A DNA stretch of 64,000 bases from an uncultured Isosphaeraceae bacterium. Lineage in GTDB: Bacteria > Planctomycetota > Planctomycetia > Isosphaerales > Isosphaeraceae. Below the pieces are notes generated by a model, which did no database searches, was not told the DNA's origin, and worked only from the letters and a program-made list of their open reading frames with translations. Position numbers and translations under genes: made by a program. The DNA lies in assembly GCA_945957605.1 (NCBI GenBank), contig CAMFLR010000005.1, positions 434,001-498,000 on the forward strand. Direction: 5' to 3'. This document shows, piece after piece, positions 18,001 to 25,667 of the stretch; the stretch's first letter is position 1, and each line of letters opens with the position of its first letter.

Positions 18001-19032
18001 CTGCTGCTCCGCGACAAGGTGAACGGCCAGCCACAAGGAGCTGCGGTCCCCCTGCCCTTCGAGTTCGATTCCGGCGCACATCGCGCGCGATTCAACCCGG
18101 CGGACGGCCAGCTATATGTCTCGGGCATGTCAGGTTGGGGCAGCTATACGCCGCGCGACGGTAGCTTCCAGCGCGTGCGTTACACTGACGCCAAGGTGCA
18201 ACTGCCCATTCAATTTCGAGCACACGAAAACGGTTTGAAGGTTGGCTTCTCGTCGCCTGTCGATTCATCGGTCGTCGAGAATCTGAAAAACCAATTCGCG
18301 CAAGCATGGAATTATCGCTACGGCTCGGCCTACGGTTCACCGGAGTTCTCGCCCAGCCATCCCGGCACGCCCGGACACGATACCCTGGCGATCAAGAGCA
18401 CTCACGTGCTCGACGATGGCAAGACCGTTTTCCTCGAAATCCCCGACATTCAGCCGGTGAATCAGCTTCACATACGGATGCGAGTGGATGCAGGCTTGCC
18501 GCACGATCTTTTCGCCACGGTGCATGCATTAGCGCCGGCCTTCGATCGTTTCCCGGGCTACAAATCAGTTATGAAAACGATTGCGATCCATCCGATTTTG
18601 CGCGACCTCGCCGCGACCAAGGCGGCAGTGCCAAACCCGTTCCGTAAGGGGATTCGCGGAGCGCGGCCGGTGGCGATCGAAGCCGGTAAGAATCTCACCT
18701 TTAATGTCGCCACAATTCGCGTGAAAGCCGGCGAGCCGATTCGCTTCACGTTTCAGAATCCCGACGTAGTGCCGCACAACTGGGTGCTCATCAAGCCCGG
18801 TACTCTGCCACAGGTGGGCGATCTTGTGAACAAGATCATCGCCGATCCCGACGCGGCAACGCGGCATTACGTGCCTAAGAGTGAAAACGTGCTCTTTTAT
18901 ACAGATATCGTCTCACCCGGCGATGCCCAGACGATTAATTTTAATGCGCCAACACAGCCAGGGCGGTATCCGTATCTATGCACGTTCCCTGGCCACTGGA
19001 TGGTCATGAACGGTGTGTTGATCGTCGAGTAA
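15070..19032 (+). CDS. Four-part secreted redox protein: TIM barrel, cytochrome c, beta-propeller, cupredoxin
   Basis: A 1320-residue exported protein (ATG 15070; signal region LAFAAVISSLAIVANVPMAARA). Order: a TIM-barrel resembling sugar isomerase/AP-endonuclease domains (about 45-305); a cytochrome c domain with CLSCH (C364, C367, H368) followed by GGTVGPDLTEVGK; a long PVC-type middle region with a DUF6797-like part and a six-bladed propeller (about 740-1040, GLDNSSGGQVFVTSDRWGP); and a C-terminal blue-copper domain with ligands H1236 (VPHNW), C1304, H1309 and M1313 (CTFPGHWMVM). Electrons could pass between propeller substrate, heme and copper within one chain. It heads an operon: the PSD1 gene follows after 38 bp and the DUF1501 gene 21 bp later. 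The substrate is unknown. Confidence 0.88.
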   Translation: MKIQLQPPPGMRLAFAAVISSLAIVANVPMAARAADGDNHARIAGLFGRDNLIAWCIVPFDSKNRPPEARAEMLQRLGFKHFAYDWRGEHIPTFDAEVDALARHKVGLDAWWVAPGELNKDSRLILDVLARHKVKAQLWVLLDFGADRVTGDEQKRRVAAAVAKLKPLAIETNKIGCTLGLYNHGGWFGEPENQIEIIEALKAEGVNNLGIIYNLHHGHDHLDRFPALLTKMKPYLLSLNLNGMEPNGDKVGKKILPLGQGSLDLGLLKTIIASGYQGPIGILGHTNDDAEERLKDNLDGLDWLVPQLEGKPAGPKPTPRTYKPDVKSTSTAAPIGVAELIAAARASGNPARGADVFASARFGCLSCHKIGTQGGTVGPDLTEVGKCLTPELVADALIEPQKQVVPAYRSFAVALADGRTLQGYKLSESDSGIVFRDAASNTTHTLARGDIEEIRERGSLMPDGLLSAMTNTERADVVRFLMDLGKSNDVNANLLLSRSHLPATFPYENKPLLVRSFPNYVHPVNRERIYDFYQKEADYFSKQPVVPAILPQFPGLDGGVQGHWGNQNEEVWKDDRWNQTELGSVQSGIFRGAGITIPKGVCVRLGDLAVCFNPETLCYEALWKGGFVKFSNVRHGFMDGLNLAGNPLPRPEGKKPEKPFIYRGFYRHEKGVIFAYRLGDVEMLDEPRNEGGKFVRIVAPAATHPSASKLKGGPSQWPQKLETRARTGATSPYAVDTIEPPFENPWKALMFFGDHDFLPDGSALICTMQGDVWHVEGLDAGLNNVTWRRFASGLSHPLGLVVVDGVAHVLGRDQITRLRDVNGDGEADSYECMTNAYVTSPNGHDFICGLQRDAKGNFYTASGNQGILRIKPDGKTIDVIATGFRNPDGLGLSLDGVITVPSSEGEWTCASMVAEIREGGHYGYGGPKDGKTPDLPLVYMPRGLDNSSGGQVFVTSDRWGPLKGQCIHLSFGAGTAFLLLRDKVNGQPQGAAVPLPFEFDSGAHRARFNPADGQLYVSGMSGWGSYTPRDGSFQRVRYTDAKVQLPIQFRAHENGLKVGFSSPVDSSVVENLKNQFAQAWNYRYGSAYGSPEFSPSHPGTPGHDTLAIKSTHVLDDGKTVFLEIPDIQPVNQLHIRMRVDAGLPHDLFATVHALAPAFDRFPGYKSVMKTIAIHPILRDLAATKAAVPNPFRKGIRGARPVAIEAGKNLTFNVATIRVKAGEPIRFTFQNPDVVPHNWVLIKPGTLPQVGDLVNKIIADPDAATRHYVPKSENVLFYTDIVSPGDAQTINFNAPTQPGRYPYLCTFPGHWMVMNGVLIVE

Positions 19033-19070
19033 TCGCGTGAAATCATGAGGATTGATCACGGAGAATCATT

Positions 19071-21938
19071 ATGATCCACGCCTGGGGCTTGATTCTCGCC
19101 GCAACTTTGGGTGGCACGCCGGTTGATGAGGCGTTCTTCGAAACGAAGATTCGCCCGGTGCTTTCCGGCGTTTGCGTGCGCTGCCATGGGGCCGATAAGA
19201 AGTCGGGCGGGCTGCGGCTCGACTCGCGTCAGGCCGTCATGCGCGGCGGCAACGCGGGTAGGATCATCGACCGTGACGATCCCAACGAAAGCCTTATCAT
19301 TCAGGTGATGCGCCGCGAGGGCGATTTGAAGCCAATGCCGCCCGATCATCCCGTTGCAAAGGGTGTAGCGGACGACTTCGCTCGCTGGATCGCGGCCGAC
19401 ACCCCCTGGCCCGCCCGCATGGCCACGATTGCTCCCGACCAGCACTGGGCATTCAAGCCGATTACGGCGAAGCCTACTTCGGGGCCAGGTCATTTCATCG
19501 ATCGTGCTTTGGACGGGCGTCAGAAGGAGTTAGGGTTGAAGCCGGTCGAGCGGACCGACAAACGGACGCTCATCCGCCGCGCAACGTTTGATCTCACCGG
19601 CCTTCCACCCACGCCCGAAGACGTTGAACGCTTTCTCGCTGATTCAAGTGATAACGCGTTTGCGAAAGTGATCGACCGCTTGCTGGCATCGCCGCAATAC
19701 GGTGCAAAGTGGGGCCGAATGTGGCTGGATGTGGCCCGCTATGCCGACACCGCCGGTGAAACGGCCGACCTGCCTGCTCCCGATGCCTGGCGATATCGCA
19801 ACTACGTCATCGACGCCTTCAACGCCGACAAGCCGTTCGACCAGTTCATCCGCGAACAGATCGCCGGCGACCTGCTCGCGAACGAGTTGCCCGCAAATGC
19901 TCCGGCCGGCAAGTTCGCCGAACTTGTGACAGCGACAGGCTATCTCGCCATCTCGCGCCGGTTCGGCTTCGACATCAACGCCGACCATTATCTGACCATT
20001 GACGACACGATCGACACGCTGGGTAAAAGCGTACTCGGGCTGACACTCGGATGTGCACGTTGCCATAATCACAAATATGATCCTGTATCGACACAGGATT
20101 ACTACGCCCTCTACGGCATCTTTGATAGCACGAAGTATCCCTTCTCGGGCTGTGAGAAAGATCGCGTGCCCAAGGATCAGCCGGTTCTCATGTCGAAGGT
20201 TGACTACGACAAGGGGCTGGCACCGCTCGAAGCCAAACTCGTGGCGGAATCAAAACGGTTTGCCCAGGCTGAGGCGGCGGTGAAGTCGGCCGATCGCGGT
20301 TGGGAAAACCTGGCGTCGGGCGAGATCGCCAACGGCGGCAAGGGCGACGGCGCCGCGACGCTCGACGTCAAACGCGGCACGATGCTGCGGTTTGTAGTGC
20401 TGCCCAAAAATGGTCACGGCGCCGATTCGACGTTCGTGTCATTCCGTATCGAAGACACGGCCGCCAACGGCAGAGTGTGGGACGTCGCGACCGATTTCCT
20501 GGCCGATCCATCCGAAGGCGGCCGAGGATTTCAACATACCGATGCCTACCAGAATCGCGGCGTTTGGTCGCTCTGGGACGCGGCCGGCACGCCACGGCTT
20601 CTGACCGAGTTCATCAGAGATGCGGAGAGGACCAAGGGCTTGATGGTTTGGCGAGGTCCGGAAGACACGCCGTCGATCTTTATCAACGTGGAACCCAAAC
20701 CGATCAAGTTCATCACAGTCTCGCAACCGGCGCGATCGTTTGGGATGCACCCCGGACCGCGCGGTGGCGTGGCGCTGGGTTGGAAGAGCCCGATTGATGC
20801 GAAGATTCGCATCAAGTTGCACGTGGAAGACATGGATGCGGGTGGCGGGGATGGAATTGGTTGGACGCTTTCACGCGGGCCCGATCTTTCCGAGGCACTC
20901 GCTGGCACAATCGAGACTTCGCGTGCGCTGAATGCCGCGAAAGCTGCGCGAGACGCGTTTATCGCAAACATCCCGCGCGGGTATGCGGTTGGCGAAGGGC
21001 AGTCGCATCACGTACCCGTCTATATCAAGGGCGATCCGATGACGCGCGGCGAAATCGTCCCGCGTCGATTCTTGACGGTCCTCGGTGGACAGGCTGTTAC
21101 CGACGGAAGTGGTCGCAAGCAGCTTGCGAATTGGCTGACGGATGCGAAAAATCCGCTCACTCCGCGCGTAATCGTGAACCGGGTCTGGCAAGGGCATTTC
21201 GGCGAAGGACTTGTGCGATCGCCCGATAACTTCGGGATTCGCGGCGAGCCGCCCAACCATCCGGAATTGCTTGACGAACTCGCTGCAAGGTTGATCGCTA
21301 GTGGGTGGTCGCTCAAGTCGATTCATCGCGCGATCATGACATCGGATGCTTACGCCCGAAGCTCGCGAGATGACGCCCACGACGAAGCGATTGATATCGA
21401 CAACGTGAATCTCTGGCGATTCGATCGCCGACGACTGACTGCCGAGGAAATTCGCGATGCGATGCTGTTCGTGAGTAGTGATCTCGACGAATCACCCGGC
21501 GGGCCGCACCCGTTCCCTGCAGCAAATACGTGGTCGTTCACGCAGCACAACCCGTTCACAGCGGTATATGACACGAAGCGCCGTAGCGTCTATTTGATGG
21601 TTCAGCGCATCAAGCGGCATCCGTTCCTCGTACTCTTCGATGGGGCCGATCCCAATTCATGCACAGGTCGCCGCGATTCGACGACGGTTCCTACTCAGGC
21701 CCTCTTCGTGATGAATGACCCATTCGTGCATGAACGAGCGAGCAGTCTTGCCTCGAGCCTGGCGAAGTTGCCGGACGACAACGCGCGGATCGACCGAGCC
21801 TGGCGATTGCTCTACGGACGGCCGCCCGAGCCGAGCGAAGTCAGCATTGCACGGAAGTTCCTGGGAGCCCCTGCCCCCGGTCTTCAGGGTTGGATGCGTG
21901 TCATGCTTTCGAGCAATGAGTTTATGTACGTCAATTGA
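19071..21938 (+). CDS. PSD1-type cytochrome (PSCyt1, DUF1549, DUF1553)
   Basis: A 955-residue protein with a short signal-like N terminus. Residues about 20-105 are a planctomycete cytochrome c domain (FFETKIRPVL, then CVRCHG with C35, C38, H39, and later PMPPDHPV). DUF1549 follows (about 140-360; LPPTPEDVERFL, AKWGRMWLDVARYADT, LGCARCHNHKYDP, which contains a second CxxCH). A beta-rich insertion without a known name occupies about 420-610, then DUF1553 to the end (TPRVIVNRVWQGHFGEGLVRSPDNFG ... SSNEFMYVN). Proteins of this type are abundant in planctomycetes and almost always sit next to DUF1501 genes; their reaction is unknown. GGAG at 19060-19063 lies 7 nt before ATG 19071. Second gene of the 15070-23375 operon. 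Confidence 0.93.
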   Translation: MIHAWGLILAATLGGTPVDEAFFETKIRPVLSGVCVRCHGADKKSGGLRLDSRQAVMRGGNAGRIIDRDDPNESLIIQVMRREGDLKPMPPDHPVAKGVADDFARWIAADTPWPARMATIAPDQHWAFKPITAKPTSGPGHFIDRALDGRQKELGLKPVERTDKRTLIRRATFDLTGLPPTPEDVERFLADSSDNAFAKVIDRLLASPQYGAKWGRMWLDVARYADTAGETADLPAPDAWRYRNYVIDAFNADKPFDQFIREQIAGDLLANELPANAPAGKFAELVTATGYLAISRRFGFDINADHYLTIDDTIDTLGKSVLGLTLGCARCHNHKYDPVSTQDYYALYGIFDSTKYPFSGCEKDRVPKDQPVLMSKVDYDKGLAPLEAKLVAESKRFAQAEAAVKSADRGWENLASGEIANGGKGDGAATLDVKRGTMLRFVVLPKNGHGADSTFVSFRIEDTAANGRVWDVATDFLADPSEGGRGFQHTDAYQNRGVWSLWDAAGTPRLLTEFIRDAERTKGLMVWRGPEDTPSIFINVEPKPIKFITVSQPARSFGMHPGPRGGVALGWKSPIDAKIRIKLHVEDMDAGGGDGIGWTLSRGPDLSEALAGTIETSRALNAAKAARDAFIANIPRGYAVGEGQSHHVPVYIKGDPMTRGEIVPRRFLTVLGGQAVTDGSGRKQLANWLTDAKNPLTPRVIVNRVWQGHFGEGLVRSPDNFGIRGEPPNHPELLDELAARLIASGWSLKSIHRAIMTSDAYARSSRDDAHDEAIDIDNVNLWRFDRRRLTAEEIRDAMLFVSSDLDESPGGPHPFPAANTWSFTQHNPFTAVYDTKRRSVYLMVQRIKRHPFLVLFDGADPNSCTGRRDSTTVPTQALFVMNDPFVHERASSLASSLAKLPDDNARIDRAWRLLYGRPPEPSEVSIARKFLGAPAPGLQGWMRVMLSSNEFMYVN

Positions 21939-21959
21939 CGCGGGATGAGGAGTCGGAAG

Positions 21960-23375
21960 ATGTTCGACCGCACCGGTACGCCCCACCGCCGCGATTTCGT
22001 ACGCTCAGCAATCGCCGGCACCGCACTTTTTCCCGCAATCGTTTCTGAATTGCTCGCCGCAGATAATTCATCGCAGGCAAGCGATCCGCTCGCGCCCAAG
22101 CCTTCGCACTTCGCGCCTCGCGCCAAGAACGTGATTTTTCTGTTCATGAGCGGCGGTGTGTCGCATGTGGATTCATTTGATCATAAGCCCAAGCTTTTTG
22201 CGGATCACGGCAAGACCGTCGCGCTCGATCATCCCGAAACGCGCAACCGACCGGGTTATGAAAAGCTCTTCTTGAAGCGTCCTCAGTGGGAGTTCTCAAA
22301 GCGCGGCAAGAGCGGAATCGAGGTGAGCACGCTCTTCCCACACATGGCCGGTGTTATCGACGACCTGGCGGTCATCAAGTCGATGTATGCCGATCATTCG
22401 AACCACTACAACGCCACGCTGGGGATGCACACCGGCTCGTTCAACCAGGCACGCCCGAGTATTGGTGCGTGGTTGAGCTACGGCCTTGGGACGATGAACC
22501 AGAACTTGCCCTCGTTCATGGTCATCGCCCCGCGCACTCCTTACGCAGGCAGCCAGGTTTGGGCTTCGGACTTCCTGCCAGGCAGCCATCAAGGCACGCT
22601 CGTTACGCCAGGGCCCGAGCCAATGCGCAACATTCGCGCATTGACATCAAAAACCGATCAACGTAAAGAGCTTGATGCACTGGCCGAGTTGAACCGGTCG
22701 CATCTGGCGCGATCGGGTCATGATGCCGATCTCACGGCGCGGATTCGTAGCTTCGAGACGGCGTACGGCATGCAAACCGCCGCTCCCGATGTGTTCGACA
22801 TTTCGCGCGAAAGCGACGAGACTCTCAAGCTCTACGGCCTGCCACGCGGGAGCACGCAAGGGTTCGCGTGGCAGTGCCTCATGGCGCGCCGGATGGTGGA
22901 ACGCGGCGTGCGGTTCGTCGAGTTGATTGACTCGGGCTCGTCGAATAACTGGGACGCACATGGCGACATGATCAGTCAGCACGCGCCCTTGGCGAAGAAC
23001 GTCGACCAACCGATTGCAGGGCTGATTACCGACCTCAAGCGGCGCGGATTACTCGACGAAACGCTGGTGGTGTGGACCAGCGAATTTGGCCGCACACCAT
23101 TCAATAACTCGGCCGATGCGAAGGGGCGCGAACATCACCCTTGGGCGTTCGCGACCTGGCTCGCCGGTGCAAAGGTGAAGGCCGGGACCACATTCGGCAC
23201 GACTGATGAGTATGGTGTTCGCGTGGCCGAGAATGGCGTTCACGTGCATGACCTGCACGCCACGATCCTGCATTTGATGGGTCTCGACCACACGCGGTTG
23301 ACTTATCGCCACGCTGGCCGCGACTATCGCTTGACTGACGTTGCCGGGCGCGTGGTGAAAGAAATTCTCGCTTAA
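21960..23375 (+). CDS. DUF1501 protein (sulfatase/phosphatase-like fold)
   Basis: A 471-residue exported protein. ATG 21960 gives a Tat-like N terminus (TPHRRDFVRSAIAGTALFPAI) and has GAGG 10 nt upstream; an in-frame ATG at 21945 is an alternative. The DUF1501 landmarks are present: KNVIFLFMSGGVSHVDSFDHKP, the central SIGAWLSYGLGTMNQNLPSF, RMVERGVRFVELIDSG and LVVWTSEFGRTPFNN with the following EHHPWAFATWLAG. The domain belongs to the alkaline-phosphatase/sulfatase superfamily but its activity is unproven. It is the last gene of the operon with the upstream PSD1 protein, with which it probably functions outside the cytoplasm. Confidence 0.93.
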   Translation: MFDRTGTPHRRDFVRSAIAGTALFPAIVSELLAADNSSQASDPLAPKPSHFAPRAKNVIFLFMSGGVSHVDSFDHKPKLFADHGKTVALDHPETRNRPGYEKLFLKRPQWEFSKRGKSGIEVSTLFPHMAGVIDDLAVIKSMYADHSNHYNATLGMHTGSFNQARPSIGAWLSYGLGTMNQNLPSFMVIAPRTPYAGSQVWASDFLPGSHQGTLVTPGPEPMRNIRALTSKTDQRKELDALAELNRSHLARSGHDADLTARIRSFETAYGMQTAAPDVFDISRESDETLKLYGLPRGSTQGFAWQCLMARRMVERGVRFVELIDSGSSNNWDAHGDMISQHAPLAKNVDQPIAGLITDLKRRGLLDETLVVWTSEFGRTPFNNSADAKGREHHPWAFATWLAGAKVKAGTTFGTTDEYGVRVAENGVHVHDLHATILHLMGLDHTRLTYRHAGRDYRLTDVAGRVVKEILA

Positions 23376-23386
23376 CGGAAATGCAA

Positions 23387-23432
23387 ACGGGACTCGCCTC
23401 CGCACAAGGTGGAAGCGAGTCCCGTCGTTTTT
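23387..23432 (+). terminator. Rho-independent terminator of the PSD1/DUF1501 operon
   Basis: An 11-bp perfect stem (ACGGGACTCGC at 23387-23397, complement at 23415-23425) is followed by CGTTTTTG. It lies 11 bp after the DUF1501 stop and 15 bp before the end of the convergent peptidase gene. Confidence 0.88.
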
Positions 23433-23447
23433 GTTCACTTCAAACAA

Positions 23448-25478
23448 TTACCAAATTCGCACGCGTTTTTCGGGCGGCAGGAACAGCTTGTCGCCTTCTT
23501 TCACCCCGAAGGCGTCGTAGAACTCGACCAGGTTGCGGATGACGCCGTTGCAGCGGAATTCGGCGGGCGAGTGCGGGTCGGTCGCAAGCCGGCGCTGAAG
23601 TTCGGCGTCGCGTCCCTTGGTCCGCCAGACCTGAGCCCAGCCGACGAACAACCGTTGCGCACCGGTCAAGTTATCAATCACCGGCGGCTTTTCGCCCTTC
23701 AGCGAAATCATGTAAGCCTTGTAGCCGATCGTCAGGCCACCAAGGTCGCCGATGTTCTCGCCGATCGTGAGTGCGCCGTTGACGTGCTGGCCCTTGAGCT
23801 GAGCGGGTGAAAAGCCGTTGTATTGCTCAATGAGCATGTTCGCACGCTTTTCAAATTCCTTGCGGTCAGACTCGGTCCACCAGTCCTTCATGTTGCCGTC
23901 GCCGTCGTACTTCGACCCCTGGTCGTCGAAGCCGTGGCCGATTTCATGACCGATGACCGCACCAATTCCGCCGTAGTTCACAGCGTCGTCGGCGGCCATG
24001 TCGAAGAACGGCGGCTGAAGAATCGCGGCCGGGAAAACGATCTCGTTCATGCCAGGGTTGTAGTAGGCATTCACGGTCTGCGGCGTCATGTGCCATTCCG
24101 CGCGATCGACCGGCTTGCCCAGCTTGTTCAACTGGCGATTGAGCTCGAAAGCGGCGGCGCGTCGCATGTTGCCGACGAGGTCTTCACGCTTGATTTCGAG
24201 GGCCGAATAGTCACGCCACTTGTCGGGGTAGCCAATCTTGGGCGTGAATTTGCCGAGCTTCTCGAGCGCACGTTTTTTGGTTTCGGGGCTCATCCAATCG
24301 AGTGCATTGATGTCGACGCGATAAGCTTCGATGAGGTTGGCGACGAGCACCTTCATCTTGTCTTTGGCTGCGGGCGGGAAGTGCTTGGCGACGTACAGCT
24401 TGCCCACCGCCTCGCCCAGTGACGATTCGACCGCCGCAACCCCACGCTTCCAACGCGGGCGATTTTCCGGCGCACCCGTGAGCGTTTTTCCATAGAACGC
24501 GAAGTTTTCATCGACGAACGACTTGGGCAGGAATGGTGCGCGGCTGTGCAGCACGTCCCACGTCATCCAGGTCTTCCACTGGTCGAGCGGGATTTCGTCG
24601 AGCGCCTTGTCGAGCGATTCGAAGAAGCTCGGCTGGCGGACGACCAGCGACTTGGCGTCCTTCGCACCGATGAGCGTGAACCATGTATCCCAGTCGATAC
24701 CGGGAGCAAGTTTCGCGAGCTCTGCGCGATCCTTTTTGTTGTAGGTGAGCGTGTCGTCGCGGCTCTTCACGCGATCCCAGTGCCCCTTGGCGACTCGCGT
24801 TTCGACGTCAAATACCGTTTTCGCGGCGGCAGCCGGATTCGGCAGCTTGGCGTGTTCGAACATCTTTTCGATGTGTGCAACGTACGCCTTTCGAATCGCC
24901 TCGTACTTGGCGTCGCGATAATACGCTTCGTCGGGCAGACCGATGCCGCTCTGTGAAAGATAGATGATGTATTGATCCGACTGCTTCGCGTCGGTATCGA
25001 CCGAGAGACCGATGAGGGCGTCGGTGCCGGTTCGTCCGAGCTTGGCAAGGGCCTGAATCATCCCGGCCTTGTCTTTTACGGAATCAATAAGTGCCAATTC
25101 TTCGGCGATTGGCTTGAGGCCAAGTTCTTCAACTTTGGCTTCGTCGAGAAAACTGCTGTACAGGTCAGCAACTTTTTGCGGTTCCGAGCCGGCAGTCTTG
25201 TCGCCAGTCGCGACGGTGGTCTCGATGATGGCGCGGAGATCGGCCTCAGAGTTGTCGCGCAGCTTGTAGAAGGCGCCGTCCATCGCGCGGTCGGCAGGAA
25301 TCTTCGCCTCGGCGAGCCACTTGCCGTTCACGTGGCGAAAGAGGTCGTCCTGGGCGCGAACGGCGGGATCCATGTTGGAGTTATCGACGCCGGATCGCAG
25401 CAGCGCCTCGGCGGCGATCGCCCCGCCGAGTCCCAGAACGGCAACCGCGATGCCCGCGGCAAGCATGGAACGCTTCAT
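23448..25478 (-). CDS. M13-family metallopeptidase (neprilysin/PepO type), secreted
   Basis: A 676-residue exported peptidase starting at ATG 25478 with a signal peptide (MKRSMLAAGIAVAVLGLGGAIAA). The M13 N-terminal domain begins DDLFRHVNGKWLA. The catalytic domain has AYYNPGMNEIVFPAAILQPPFFD, the zinc motif HEIGH (H511, E512, H515) and the third ligand in GENIGDLGG (E574). The C terminus CNGVIRNLVEFYDAFGVKEGD ends in RVRIW, as expected for the family. Length is normal for bacterial M13 enzymes. It acts on peptides outside the cytoplasm. The gene stands alone on the minus strand. Confidence 0.95.
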   Translation of the reverse strand: MKRSMLAAGIAVAVLGLGGAIAAEALLRSGVDNSNMDPAVRAQDDLFRHVNGKWLAEAKIPADRAMDGAFYKLRDNSEADLRAIIETTVATGDKTAGSEPQKVADLYSSFLDEAKVEELGLKPIAEELALIDSVKDKAGMIQALAKLGRTGTDALIGLSVDTDAKQSDQYIIYLSQSGIGLPDEAYYRDAKYEAIRKAYVAHIEKMFEHAKLPNPAAAAKTVFDVETRVAKGHWDRVKSRDDTLTYNKKDRAELAKLAPGIDWDTWFTLIGAKDAKSLVVRQPSFFESLDKALDEIPLDQWKTWMTWDVLHSRAPFLPKSFVDENFAFYGKTLTGAPENRPRWKRGVAAVESSLGEAVGKLYVAKHFPPAAKDKMKVLVANLIEAYRVDINALDWMSPETKKRALEKLGKFTPKIGYPDKWRDYSALEIKREDLVGNMRRAAAFELNRQLNKLGKPVDRAEWHMTPQTVNAYYNPGMNEIVFPAAILQPPFFDMAADDAVNYGGIGAVIGHEIGHGFDDQGSKYDGDGNMKDWWTESDRKEFEKRANMLIEQYNGFSPAQLKGQHVNGALTIGENIGDLGGLTIGYKAYMISLKGEKPPVIDNLTGAQRLFVGWAQVWRTKGRDAELQRRLATDPHSPAEFRCNGVIRNLVEFYDAFGVKEGDKLFLPPEKRVRIW

Positions 25479-25610
25479 GAGATGTCACTCCGTGGTGTCT
25501 GCACAGGGCCGTATCATCCGAACGGCCGTTACGGTAACAGGTTAGCCACTGAAGCTGCGTTTGACGAGAGAATGCCGACAGTTGCGGCGAATTCGATGCG
25601 TGGGAAACGA

Positions 25611-25648
25611 AAAACGGCCCGTGATCTCGCGCGGAGACCACGGGCCGA
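25611..25648 (-). terminator. Rho-independent terminator for the Ig-repeat protein gene
   Basis: A 9-bp perfect stem (25616-25624 with 25640-25648), extended inside by TCTC/GAGA, is followed on the minus strand by TTTTTCGTTT. It lies 19 bp beyond the stop codon of the gene ending at 25668. Confidence 0.88.
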
Positions 25649-25667
25649 TTGATCAAACAATTGTCTT

